Assembly (NCBI GenBank): GCA_014376535.1
Contig: JACMRH010000169.1
Span: 1-34,428 of the forward strand
Direction: 5' to 3'
Length of the DNA stretch: 34,428 nucleotides
Origin: Cytophagales bacterium
GTDB lineage: Bacteria > Bacteroidota > Bacteroidia > Cytophagales > UBA9547
The notes under the pieces were generated by a model. That model saw nothing but the letters and a program-made list of their open reading frames with translations, was not told the DNA's origin and made no database searches. Positions 1 through 8,134 of the stretch are shown one piece after another; the stretch's first letter is position 1, and every line of letters starts with the position of its first letter. A program made the position numbers and the translations under genes.

Positions 1-55
1 TAATTTGATAACCTATCCTTAACATCAGGCTTCCATGTTAGGATCAGGTAATAGT

Positions 56-63
56 TATTTTTG
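56..63 (+). promoter_or_regulatory. Candidate -7 promoter box for the TonB receptor
   Basis: TATTTTTG matches the Bacteroidota -7 consensus TAnnTTTG. It would place the transcription start near position 70, about 20 bases before the ATG at 92, so it argues against the longer reading frame that begins at 35. No convincing -33 element is visible at the usual spacing, so this is a motif match only. Confidence 0.45.
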
Positions 64-91
64 CGGTCTATTGGAAAAACGTATCCGCATT

Positions 92-3088
92 ATGTTCAGC
101 AAATTGAAATGTTTTGGGCTTCTTTTAATATTATGGTCAACATTGGCCTTTTCGCAGGAGAGAGGTAAAATAGCTGGTAAAATAGAAGATTCCGGTACAG
201 CTGAAGAGTTAATTGGGGTCGCTGTTGGTATTAAAGGAACATCTGCTGGAACTTCGTCTGACATTGAGGGTAACTATGTTTTATTGGCAGATTCTGGTGT
301 TTATACATTATTGGTCAGTTATGTGGGTTATAAAACAAAAGAAATTACCGGTGTAATTGTGGTGCCAGGACAGGTTACAAGTTTGAACCTTACAATGGAA
401 GAATCAATTTTAGAGACTGAGGAAGTTGTAATTACAGCGGAGTTCAAAAAAGAATCAGTTAATGCTTTAATGTTGGAAAGAAAGAATGCAGTATCAGTCT
501 CAGATGGTATTTCTGCGGATTTAATTAGAAAAACACCAGATAGAAATACATCAGATATATTAAAAAGGATTAGTGGAGCAAGTATTCAAGATAACAAATT
601 TGCTATTATACGTGGTCTAAATGAAAGATATAACTCCGCATTTATAAATAACGCACCGCTTCCAAGTTCAGAGCCGGATCGCAAAGCTTTTGCCTTTGAT
701 ATTTTTCCAGCGAACATGGTAGAGAGCATGAACATATATAAAACAGCTACACCAGACCTTCCTGCTGATTTTGCAGGTGGAGTTATTAAAATTAAAACAA
801 AAGATATTCCTGACGAAAATTTTGCCAATCTAAGCTTTGGGATACGGCAGAATACAATTTCTACTTTTAAGGAAGGACAAACATACGATGGTGGAAAAAC
901 TGATTGGTTAGGGTTGGATGATGGTTCACGAAAACTTCCTTCAGACTTCCCTTCAAAAGAGGAGTTAACTTCCGATATCAGCGCTTTAAACCTTGGAGAT
1001 AACGCTAAGGATGAAATACAAGCTCAGGCTGCAAGGAATTCAAGAGATGGGGCCCAAAAATTTAAAAACAATTGGGATATATATAAGGTGCCAAAGCTAA
1101 ATCCAGGAACTAATGCCCAGTTTATTGTTGGAAGACGAATCCGTAACAAATTAGGAATTATAGTTTCAGCGTCATATCTCAGAAACTTAAGAAATATAGA
1201 AGGGAGATATAGGGAATATAATGATTCGAAAGAAATTGAATTAGACTTCAAAGATCGTATTACAAATGACGAAGTCATGTGGGGAGGCATAGCTAATATC
1301 TCATATAAGATCAGCGAAAACCATAAGGTCTCGTTTAAAAACACATATAATGTAAACTCACTTGATCAGTCTATAATTCGGGAAGGACAAGATTATATCT
1401 CATCTAACAACAAATTCAGAATTTACAACACCAACTTCGTACAAAACAGATTTAATTCACATCAGGTTGCAGGAGAACATTTTATTCCTTCTGGAAAATT
1501 TAAACTAGAATGGGTTGGAGGCTTTAGTGAAGTATACAGACAAGTTCCGGATTATAAGATTTTGAGTTATGCGAAAGCAAGTAATGCCGGCGATGATGTT
1601 AAATATACTGCAAGCATTCAGGGTGATCCTAAAACAGCAGGAAGATTTTTTTCTTCAATGAAAGAAGACATAAAAAGTTTTTCCATAGATATTTCTAAAC
1701 CTTTACCAACTTTTGGACCTGTTAAAACTGAAATAAAAGTTGGAACTTTTATTCAGGAAAGAAGTAGAAAGTTTGTCGCAAGACAATTTGCTTATGACAG
1801 GTTTAAGGCCGGGAGTGCTTTTGATAAAAAATATAAGGGTAATGACTCTATACTTGCATTGTCGCCAGATAAGATATTTGATAATTCAAATATGGACTTT
1901 GAATACAATTCGAGTAAAAACTTACCAGAAGGTTTTACAAAAGTCCAGGATCCGAACGACCCATTAGGTGAAAAGTATGTTCTTTATAACGCATCAACAG
2001 GAGAATACAAAGATATACCAGAGAAATGGATTGGCACTTACACAATTGATGAAGTAACAGATAAACAGAATCAATACATTGCAGGATCCAGTTTGCGCGC
2101 TTTGTATTTTATGTTTGACAATAAAATAACGAAATATTGTAGATTGACATGGGGCTTAAGATATGAATCTTTTAATCAGCGACTGAATACTGAATTTCCA
2201 CAGGAGAGCAGAATTATCGCCTTGAATACTCTCAAAGAAGATTTCTTACCTTCTGTTAATTTTACGATTAATCCTATTCAAAAACTAAATTTTAGACTTG
2301 CATATTACGAAACTGTTAACAGGCCTGAATACAGAGAATTAGCCCCTTTTGCATTCTATGATATAGCTATAAATCGAACAGTTATTGGAAATGATTCTCT
2401 TAAAAGAGCCAGTATCAGAAACTATGATGCTAGGGCTGAATTTTTCCCCGGAGCTGGTCAAGTTATATCTGTAACTTATTTCTATAAAGACTTTACAAAC
2501 CCTATTGAAAGATATCAACGACCAGATGCAGGCGGAATATTTATTGAGTTTGATAATGCCTCAAAGGGTTATGTAAATGGGATAGAGTTTGACATCAGAC
2601 AGAACCTGCAATTTTTATCTAACAGCACCAAATTTTTATCCAGGATCACCTTATTCGGGAACTTATCATTAATAAAATCTAGTGTGATACCCAATCCGAA
2701 AAAAGCTCAGTTTACAGGTGGTTCAAGACCTCTTCAGGGGCAATCTGATTACCTGATCAATGCTGGTGTAAACTATGAAGACGAAGAGCATGGTATATCC
2801 TTAGCCTTAATGACAAACAGAGTAGGAAGAAGAATTGCTTATGTTGGTAATTCTGATGAACCTCATATATGGGAAAATCCCAGGACTATTCTTGATTTTC
2901 AGATAGCTAAGTCATTCTACAAAAAGCACTGTGAAGCTAAGATCAACATTGGCGATATTCTTGCCCAAAGATTGTACTTCTACCAGGATTTAGATGGTAA
3001 TAAAAAATTCAACGATGATAAAGACGGTGTAATTTTCGATTATTTATATGGTACAAATATCACATATTCATTGAGTTACAAATTCTAA
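92..3088 (+). CDS. TonB-dependent outer-membrane receptor
   Basis: This is a 998-residue outer-membrane receptor expected to import a ligand using TonB energy. The start at 92 gives a classic signal peptide (MFSKLKCFGLLLILWSTLAFSQ, cleavage after residue ~22); the in-frame ATG at 35 would bury it. A carboxypeptidase-regulatory-like domain follows (about residues 25-115, GKIAGKIED to VTSLNLTME). The plug domain follows (about 140-240), with the recognisable DILKRISGASIQ, IIRGLNERYN and PADFAGGVIKIKT segments. The remainder is a 22-strand-type barrel with many aromatic-rich strands, ending in the outer-membrane signature SLSYKF. Length and order are normal for Bacteroidota receptors that lack a SusD partner. 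The next gene, about 100 bases downstream, encodes a T9SS cargo protein, and the two may work together. The ligand cannot be read from the sequence. Confidence 0.93.
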   Translation: MFSKLKCFGLLLILWSTLAFSQERGKIAGKIEDSGTAEELIGVAVGIKGTSAGTSSDIEGNYVLLADSGVYTLLVSYVGYKTKEITGVIVVPGQVTSLNLTMEESILETEEVVITAEFKKESVNALMLERKNAVSVSDGISADLIRKTPDRNTSDILKRISGASIQDNKFAIIRGLNERYNSAFINNAPLPSSEPDRKAFAFDIFPANMVESMNIYKTATPDLPADFAGGVIKIKTKDIPDENFANLSFGIRQNTISTFKEGQTYDGGKTDWLGLDDGSRKLPSDFPSKEELTSDISALNLGDNAKDEIQAQAARNSRDGAQKFKNNWDIYKVPKLNPGTNAQFIVGRRIRNKLGIIVSASYLRNLRNIEGRYREYNDSKEIELDFKDRITNDEVMWGGIANISYKISENHKVSFKNTYNVNSLDQSIIREGQDYISSNNKFRIYNTNFVQNRFNSHQVAGEHFIPSGKFKLEWVGGFSEVYRQVPDYKILSYAKASNAGDDVKYTASIQGDPKTAGRFFSSMKEDIKSFSIDISKPLPTFGPVKTEIKVGTFIQERSRKFVARQFAYDRFKAGSAFDKKYKGNDSILALSPDKIFDNSNMDFEYNSSKNLPEGFTKVQDPNDPLGEKYVLYNASTGEYKDIPEKWIGTYTIDEVTDKQNQYIAGSSLRALYFMFDNKITKYCRLTWGLRYESFNQRLNTEFPQESRIIALNTLKEDFLPSVNFTINPIQKLNFRLAYYETVNRPEYRELAPFAFYDIAINRTVIGNDSLKRASIRNYDARAEFFPGAGQVISVTYFYKDFTNPIERYQRPDAGGIFIEFDNASKGYVNGIEFDIRQNLQFLSNSTKFLSRITLFGNLSLIKSSVIPNPKKAQFTGGSRPLQGQSDYLINAGVNYEDEEHGISLALMTNRVGRRIAYVGNSDEPHIWENPRTILDFQIAKSFYKKHCEAKINIGDILAQRLYFYQDLDGNKKFNDDKDGVIFDYLYGTNITYSLSYKF

Positions 3089-3163
3089 AAATTTCCAATA
3101 TTATTTAAAAGTTAAATAATTGTTAGGTTACTGATTTTGGTATTTTAACCAAAGCAAGTTCCT

Positions 3164-3171
3164 TAATTTTG
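3164..3171 (+). promoter_or_regulatory. Candidate -7 box for the T9SS cargo gene
   Basis: TAATTTTG fits TAnnTTTG and lies 17 bases before the ATG at 3189. A TTTG at 3136-3139 could serve as the -33 element, but the spacer of 24 bases is longer than usual. If used, the cargo gene has its own promoter in addition to any read-through from the receptor gene. Confidence 0.35.
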
Positions 3172-3188
3172 CTTAAAGATTATCTATT

Positions 3189-4787
3189 ATGAAAAAAATT
3201 TTATTATCTGTTGCCCTATTGGCAATAAAACTCACTTCTAGCGCCCAATTAGTAGAAACTAATTACAGAGGAGCATTTGAACCTGGCAGTACAACTCTTT
3301 GGACTCAAGGTTGGGCAAGCTGGACAGCCCAAAATAATGATTACAAACCGACAACAGACAATCTGCCTCTAGTTATCAACACCAACACAACATTATCAAA
3401 GGATAAAGTTTATAGCATGGTTGGTTACACTTATGTTAAATCTGGAACAATTTTAACAATAGAAGCTGGTACAGTAATTAGATCAACTGGCGAAAATGCT
3501 CTTATTATTGAAAGAGGTGCAAAAATTTATGCAAATGGTACTAAAGATCTTCCGATTGTGTTTACTTCTAACAGCGCTCCTGGCTCTAGAAAAGCAGGAG
3601 ATTGGGGTGGAGTTATCATTTGTGGAGCAGCTAGACACAATTTATCAACCGGTGCTGATGCGAAAGTTGAAGGTAACATTACAGCATTTTATGGTAATTC
3701 TGATGATAATGACAGTTCAGGCGTTTTCAGATATGTTAGGATAGAATTTCCAGGACAGCCTCAAAAGGATATTCCAAACTCTGAATTAAATGGTTTGACT
3801 TTAGCTGGTGTTGGTTCACGCACTAAATTAGAATATATCCAGGTGATTAATTCTGGGGACGATTCTTTCGAATGGTTTGGCGGAACTGTAAATGCAAAAT
3901 ATCTTGTTGCATTAGGTGGTATTGATGACGATTTTGATACTGATAACGGTTATAGGGGTACTGTACAATTTGCAGTCTCTCAAAGAAATCCTGGTTCTGC
4001 TGACCAAGCTGGAAGCTCAAATGGATTCGAGTCGGATAACGATGCTAGCGGTTCATTTAATACACCGATTACTCAACCACTTTTTTCAAATATTACTATT
4101 GTAGGTCCTAAAAATTTCGGGACAATTGTACCAGATGCAAAATTTGGGGATGCGGCATTAATAAGAAGAAACTCTGCGTGTTCTATTATAAACTCTATTC
4201 TTATAGGTTACACGGAATCTGGTCTTTCTCTTGATGGAAAACGTACAATTGGTAATTTATTAAGTGGAAAATTAATATTTCAAAACAATTATCTATCTAA
4301 CAATACTTTAGAGACAGGGGCTACAACTTTCAGAGTTAGAGGAACTTCAGACACAATTGTAAACGGGAGTAGCATAACCTCAAGCACTGCTTTAGAAACT
4401 TTTGCGTTGAATTCTGTTAACAATAATGTGATTGATACTGATGTAAAAGGTCATCTTGTAAATCCACAAACTTTTATTGCTGCAAATGTGGATTTTCGTC
4501 CAACTGATGGAAGTCAATTATTAGCTGTAGAAGAGGATAAATTATCTTCTAATGAAATGGTAATTTTCCCAAATCCAGCTTCTAACAATTTCGAAATTGC
4601 TCTATACAACTCTTTGACAAATAGTATTGTAACTATTCAGAATGCAGTAGGCGCAGTCGTAGCAACTCAGCACGCTGAAAGCAACACTTCTAGATTTGAT
4701 ATTTCTAACCTGACTAACGGTTTATATATCGTTTCAGTAAGAAACGGAAACAATGTGATCAACAAAACACTTGTAATCAACAAGTAA
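3189..4787 (+). CDS. Secreted protein with T9SS type A sorting domain
   Basis: The 532-residue protein begins with a signal peptide (MKKILLSVALLAIKLTSSAQ) and ends with a type A type IX secretion sorting domain from about residue 457. That domain contains the VIFPNPASN start motif, then GLYIVSVRNGNN and the basic-hydrophobic end NKTLVINK. It should therefore be exported through the T9SS and either released or anchored at the cell surface. The body has short repeating strand-turn units (GTILTIEAGTVI, LIIERGAKIYANG, then DWGGVIICG) that suggest a right-handed parallel beta-helix. Many Asp/Gly/Asn turns could bind calcium. No catalytic motif is recognised. Proteins of this type are often found beside TonB receptors in this phylum, and here the receptor is immediately upstream. 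The precise function is unknown. Confidence 0.9.
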   Translation: MKKILLSVALLAIKLTSSAQLVETNYRGAFEPGSTTLWTQGWASWTAQNNDYKPTTDNLPLVINTNTTLSKDKVYSMVGYTYVKSGTILTIEAGTVIRSTGENALIIERGAKIYANGTKDLPIVFTSNSAPGSRKAGDWGGVIICGAARHNLSTGADAKVEGNITAFYGNSDDNDSSGVFRYVRIEFPGQPQKDIPNSELNGLTLAGVGSRTKLEYIQVINSGDDSFEWFGGTVNAKYLVALGGIDDDFDTDNGYRGTVQFAVSQRNPGSADQAGSSNGFESDNDASGSFNTPITQPLFSNITIVGPKNFGTIVPDAKFGDAALIRRNSACSIINSILIGYTESGLSLDGKRTIGNLLSGKLIFQNNYLSNNTLETGATTFRVRGTSDTIVNGSSITSSTALETFALNSVNNNVIDTDVKGHLVNPQTFIAANVDFRPTDGSQLLAVEEDKLSSNEMVIFPNPASNNFEIALYNSLTNSIVTIQNAVGAVVATQHAESNTSRFDISNLTNGLYIVSVRNGNNVINKTLVINK

Positions 4788-4807
4788 TTTTTTAGAATTT
4801 ATTTTTC

Positions 4808-4840
4808 AAGGCCATATCCTTATTGGAATATGGCCTTTTT
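4808..4840 (+). terminator. Rho-independent terminator after the T9SS gene
   Basis: A 10-bp perfect stem (AAGGCCATAT at 4808-4817 with ATATGGCCTT at 4828-4837) encloses a 10-base loop and is followed by a run of T. It lies 20 bases after the stop codon and closes the receptor/cargo unit. Confidence 0.85.
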
Positions 4841-4954
4841 GGTTATTTAAATGTTTATTAATGATTTCTTAATACAATTCATTAACTGGTATGTATTAGC
4901 AATCATATTCTATATTAGATTTACTTTTTATAATATTTAAGATCAAACTCTATT

Positions 4955-6444
4955 ATGAATCTAAGAACTAGTTTTCTGTCATGCCTCTTATTATTTTATG
5001 CTTTAAATACCTCTGCACAAACATGGAATGGTGCTGATCCGATTTATACTAACTCAAATGTGGGTATTGGTTTGCTTCTCAACCGAACTTGAGCGATAAA
5101 TTAGTAGTAAATGGCACAATAAGATTACAAAATGCAGGGACTATTTCTTACCGTCCTACAACAAATAGTGATGGTGGAAGTGATTATCTAGTCATTTCTG
5201 GGCAAAATGTCCAAGGGAATCAAGAATTTGGTGGATCCATTGAATTAATAGGAGGTCATGGGAATGCAAATAATACAGGAATCTATTCAGGAGGCTTTAT
5301 TAACATCAAAGGTGGTAGTAGCAGTGAAGACATTAACGGAGGGAATGTAACAATTGATGGGGGAAACGGAGTTAAAACAGGATTTTTACTATTACAATCT
5401 TTCTCCGACGGATTTGTGGGTATTGGCACCAATCGTCCCTCTTCTAAACTCCATGTTGTTGGGAACTCTATCTTTAATGGAAATATTAAAATTCTAAACG
5501 CTGGTAATATAAAGTATGAAAGAGTGGAAGATGCATCAAAGCTAGAAATTTCAGGCGAGGATGGGCCAGAATATGGTGCTATGATTTCTATTATAGGTGG
5601 GGCTGGTACTGAATTGGATTCTTACGGTGGAAATGTAAGTATAAATGGAGGAACTGGTAAATATGCAGGAAATACTTTATTACAATCGAACTATGGGAAA
5701 GTAGGGATTGGTACAAATAATCCTCTTGATGGGCAAAAACTTCATGTTATTGGCAATTCTTATTTTCAAGGTAATATACTTATTGGTTCATTTAACCCTA
5801 CTTCACTTTCTATCCTAGAAGTTGGCAAGGCCAGCAAAACATATTTTATTGATGAGGCCGCACAAATTGGAATTGGATGGAATGCTTTCAAAGAAGGTGC
5901 AACCTGGAAATATTCTAATGCCACTACACCGGTAAGTAGAATTGGCTATTTTGAGAATGGATTGAATTTTAGTATCGCTAAAACAGGTGTTATTGGTTCA
6001 ACAATTACGTGGAATAATGTAATACAGGCTACCTACAATACATCTAATGTGCTTGAAACTCGAATTGGTGATAAAGACTGTAGAACATTTATTGATGGCT
6101 ATTTGAGTGTTGGTGGTATTCTTCCAGCGAAAATGCCTGCCGGATATTCCCTGGCTGTTGCAAAAGGTATTTTAACAGAAAAGATAAAAGTAGCAACTGT
6201 ACCAAGTGCGGAATGGAAAGATTTTGTTTTTGATGAAGGATATAATCTGATGTCTCTACAGGATGTGGAGAGTTTTATAAAAGACTATAGACATTTACCG
6301 GAAGTTCCTTCTTCCTCCGACGTTGAGAAAAATGGATATGAACTCATAAAGATGGATGCTACATTACTACAAAAGCTAGAAGAAATGACTTTGTATGTAA
6401 TTGAATTACAGAAAAGAATTAAGATTTTGGAGGAGAGCAAGTGA
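4955..6444 (+). pseudogene. Frameshifted secreted tail-fibre-like protein
   Basis: The ATG at 4955 opens a signal peptide (MNLRTSFLSCLLLFYALNTSAQ) and runs to NVGIG before hitting TGA at 5090-5092. The homologous frame continues from about 5070 in the frame one base earlier (ASQPNLSDKLVVNGT). A single missing base near the T run at 5070-5073 therefore splits one gene of about 495 codons. The body holds two tandem units of roughly 110 residues, each with a VGIGT..P..KLHV(V/I)GNS motif, a GNI.I stretch and Gly/Asn-rich SIELIGG / ISIIGG runs. The C-terminus (SAEWKDFVFDEGYNL, HLPEVPSSSDV, then a Leu/Glu/Lys coiled coil ending KRIKILEESK) is the common end of Bacteroidota fibre- or adhesin-like surface proteins. 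Whether the frameshift is real or a sequencing error is open. A decayed copy of this C-terminus lies at 7484-7719. Confidence 0.8.
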
Positions 6445-6586
6445 TTTTTAATTTTTATACAGTTAACGCATTAATACCTAATAATAATCAAATAAGTACT
6501 TATAGAATCTGCGATCCAGAAATTGCCTACGATTACATGTTCGAAATAGAAAATAGGCGTGTACTCAAAATCTTAATATATAAATT

Positions 6587-6953
6587 ATGGTACAATTCAA
6601 TACACTTTGGCAAAATCATCCAGGTTGGACAGAGCCTTGCAATTTTGACCACCAATGCGCAATAAGAATGGGGATTGCATTACAAAAATCTAATGTGGAT
6701 CTTAAGTCTTTCCATGGCGCAAGATGTTGGGATGGGCATACACCCAGGCATATACTAAGGGCACAGGAACTTGCAGATTGGATAAACATAAAAGAGCATT
6801 ACTTCGGTACACGTTCTACTTATAACAATGTAACTCACTCTAACTTTAGTAGTAACTGACCATATAGATTTATGGGATGGCAACACTATGAGAGTTGGTG
6901 ATTCTTCTTATTTTTCTTTAGGGAAGCAGATTTGGTTCTGGGAATTAAGTTAA
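6587..6953 (+). pseudogene. tae4: Tae4-type peptidoglycan amidase, frameshifted
   Basis: The first frame (ATG 6587, TGA 6857-6859) reads FNTLWQNHP, then CNFDHQCAIRMGIALQ with the presumed catalytic Cys, then GARCWD and AQELADWI. The rest of the domain is in the next frame: TDHIDLWDGNTM carries the presumed catalytic His, and KQIWFWELS ends at TAA 6951-6953. These blocks in this order are the signature of type VI secretion amidase effector 4, an NlpC/P60-like enzyme that cuts the D-Glu-mDAP bond of peptidoglycan in a rival's periplasm. One extra base between about 6815 and 6855 separates the halves; the protein as read would lack its His and be inactive. Joined length is about 120 residues, short for the family. 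No signal peptide is visible, and no secretion genes are in the window. The 142 bases between the fibre gene and this start hold no recognisable gene. Confidence 0.8.
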
Positions 6954-6958
6954 TTGAT

Positions 6959-7435
6959 ATGAAAATTCCTCAACTAATATGGTTTTTAATTTTAATAATT
7001 ATTCAACAATCATGTTTACATAAAGATAAAAATGTGACCGATAGTTATTATGTGGCCTCTACTAATTTTGAACTCATCCATGAAGGAGATTCTGCTTATC
7101 TCTGCTATGAAAGGGAGGGCGTTGAAAAAAGGTTAAAATTAAATATAGCACCGCCATGTTATTTCATGAGGAGAAATGGAAAGGTTCAAGATTATTATTT
7201 TATTGACGTAGAAGCTCAGCATGTAATGTTAGTAACCAATACAGTTGCCACAAAAGCAAAAAAGGAATACTTTGGAATGGTAAACGGTGAAGAGTGTGGC
7301 AATAAGGCTCAAGGAATAATATTAGAATGGGAAAAAGTAATAATTAGCAAAAAGATTTTTTCAGGAAATATTTACTGCAAAGACATAGGCCTTGACAATC
7401 TCATGTTTTGGGGAATAGCGCATCCTGAAAATTAG
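6959..7435 (+). CDS. Lipoprotein, candidate immunity protein for Tae4
   Basis: The 158-residue protein starts at MKIPQLIW, 5 bases after the Tae4 stop. An upstream in-frame ATG at 6932 would only add residues before the signal. A hydrophobic segment (LIWFLILIIIQQSC) ends in a lipobox Cys, so the product is a membrane-anchored lipoprotein facing the periplasm. The mature part has several Cys (LCYE, PPCYF, EECGN, IYCKDIG) that may form disulphides, and few charged repeats. I do not recognise the family, and it does not look like the helical Tai4 immunity family. Its place directly behind an amidase effector and its periplasmic location are what an immunity protein would need. That role is inferred from context only. 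Unlike its neighbour it has an intact reading frame. Confidence 0.7.
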   Translation: MKIPQLIWFLILIIIQQSCLHKDKNVTDSYYVASTNFELIHEGDSAYLCYEREGVEKRLKLNIAPPCYFMRRNGKVQDYYFIDVEAQHVMLVTNTVATKAKKEYFGMVNGEECGNKAQGIILEWEKVIISKKIFSGNIYCKDIGLDNLMFWGIAHPEN

Positions 7436-7483
7436 AAAACTATGTTTAATTTGCTATACAAGAAATTCTAGTTCCACTATACT

Positions 7484-7719
7484 GAAAAAGTAGAAACTGC
7501 CAAGGTTGCAGGTAATGAATGGGAAATTTTATAGGTTTTACAAACTGAAATCTTTACAGGAAGTCGTAAATTGTCCAGGATTTCCTTCTTCATCTGATGT
7601 TGAGCTAAATGGTTATGAACTGGTTAAGATGATCAACTTTGCTTCAGAAGCTGGAAGAGATTACTTTTCGGAAAATTGAATTGCAAAAGAGGATCAAGAT
7701 TTTAGAGGAAAGAAAATGA
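7484..7719 (+). pseudogene. Decayed second copy of the fibre-protein C-terminus
   Basis: Translating successive frames recovers the end of the 4955-6444 protein in order. First comes EKVETAKVAGNEWEIL, then a frame change, LKSLQEV, a shortened stretch, and FPSSSDVELNGYELVKM. After another frame change it reads LLQKLEEITFRKIELQ followed by KRIKILEERK and TGA. The matching text upstream includes SAEWKDF, MSLQDV, PSSSDVEKNGYELIKM and LLQKLEEMT. At least two frame changes and a deletion of about five residues show genuine decay. There is no start codon or N-terminal part. It sits just behind the lipoprotein gene, so the Tae4/lipoprotein pair is flanked by two copies of the same C-terminal module. 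This remnant fills most of the gap between 7436 and 7771. Confidence 0.85.
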
Positions 7720-7771
7720 TGTTTTGTAAGTTTAAAAAAGTGATAAATAAGAAAAACTAATTTTTAGAATT

Positions 7772-8116
7772 TTACCTTTTATAAAAAACATACTCAACAG
7801 AAACTATCCCATTATTCCCCGATTCTTTGGCAAAAGTTAGCAGAACAAAGCCTTTTTCCTTCAAATATCTGAGCATGGCTATTTCTGATTTAGAATCATA
7901 AGGATCCCAGGCTTGTTTATTGGTTTTGATGATTTTGCTTAGATCCTCAGTTGAATCTGGTTCGTAAACTGCTTTATATTCATACTGGTTACCAATCCTT
8001 TTTAGTTTCACTATTGCAAATTGTCCTTTTTGCTTTTTTTCATCTACCTGAGAAAATGAGTTTATTGTTGCTAGTAAAACAAGTAAAATTGGAAAAATGC
8101 CTGATAAGTGTTTCAT
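7772..8116 (-). CDS. Small secreted protein of unknown function
   Basis: The 114-residue product has a signal peptide (MKHLSGIFPILLVLLATINSFSQ) and a mature part of about 90 residues containing GNQYEYKAVYEPD, WDPYDSKSEIAMLRYLKEKGF and a strand-like end VSVEYVFYKR. I recognise no family. There are no Cys in the mature region and no lipobox, so it should be a soluble periplasmic or exported protein. It starts 18 bases after the stop of the upstream barrel gene on the same strand and is probably co-transcribed with it. Confidence 0.75.
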   Translation of the reverse strand: MKHLSGIFPILLVLLATINSFSQVDEKKQKGQFAIVKLKRIGNQYEYKAVYEPDSTEDLSKIIKTNKQAWDPYDSKSEIAMLRYLKEKGFVLLTFAKESGNNGIVSVEYVFYKR

Positions 8117-8134
8117 GAATTGTTTAATTATTAA

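Noticed and set aside
5200-5770. CRISPR-like or tandem DNA repeat in the fibre gene
   Set aside because: The repetition is at protein level (two units of about 110 residues) with diverged DNA; there is no spacer pattern.
6441-6665. 74-codon frame starting at a GTG just inside the fibre gene's end
   Set aside because: It overlaps the Tae4 Cys block in a different frame, has no recognisable domain and no signal sequence.
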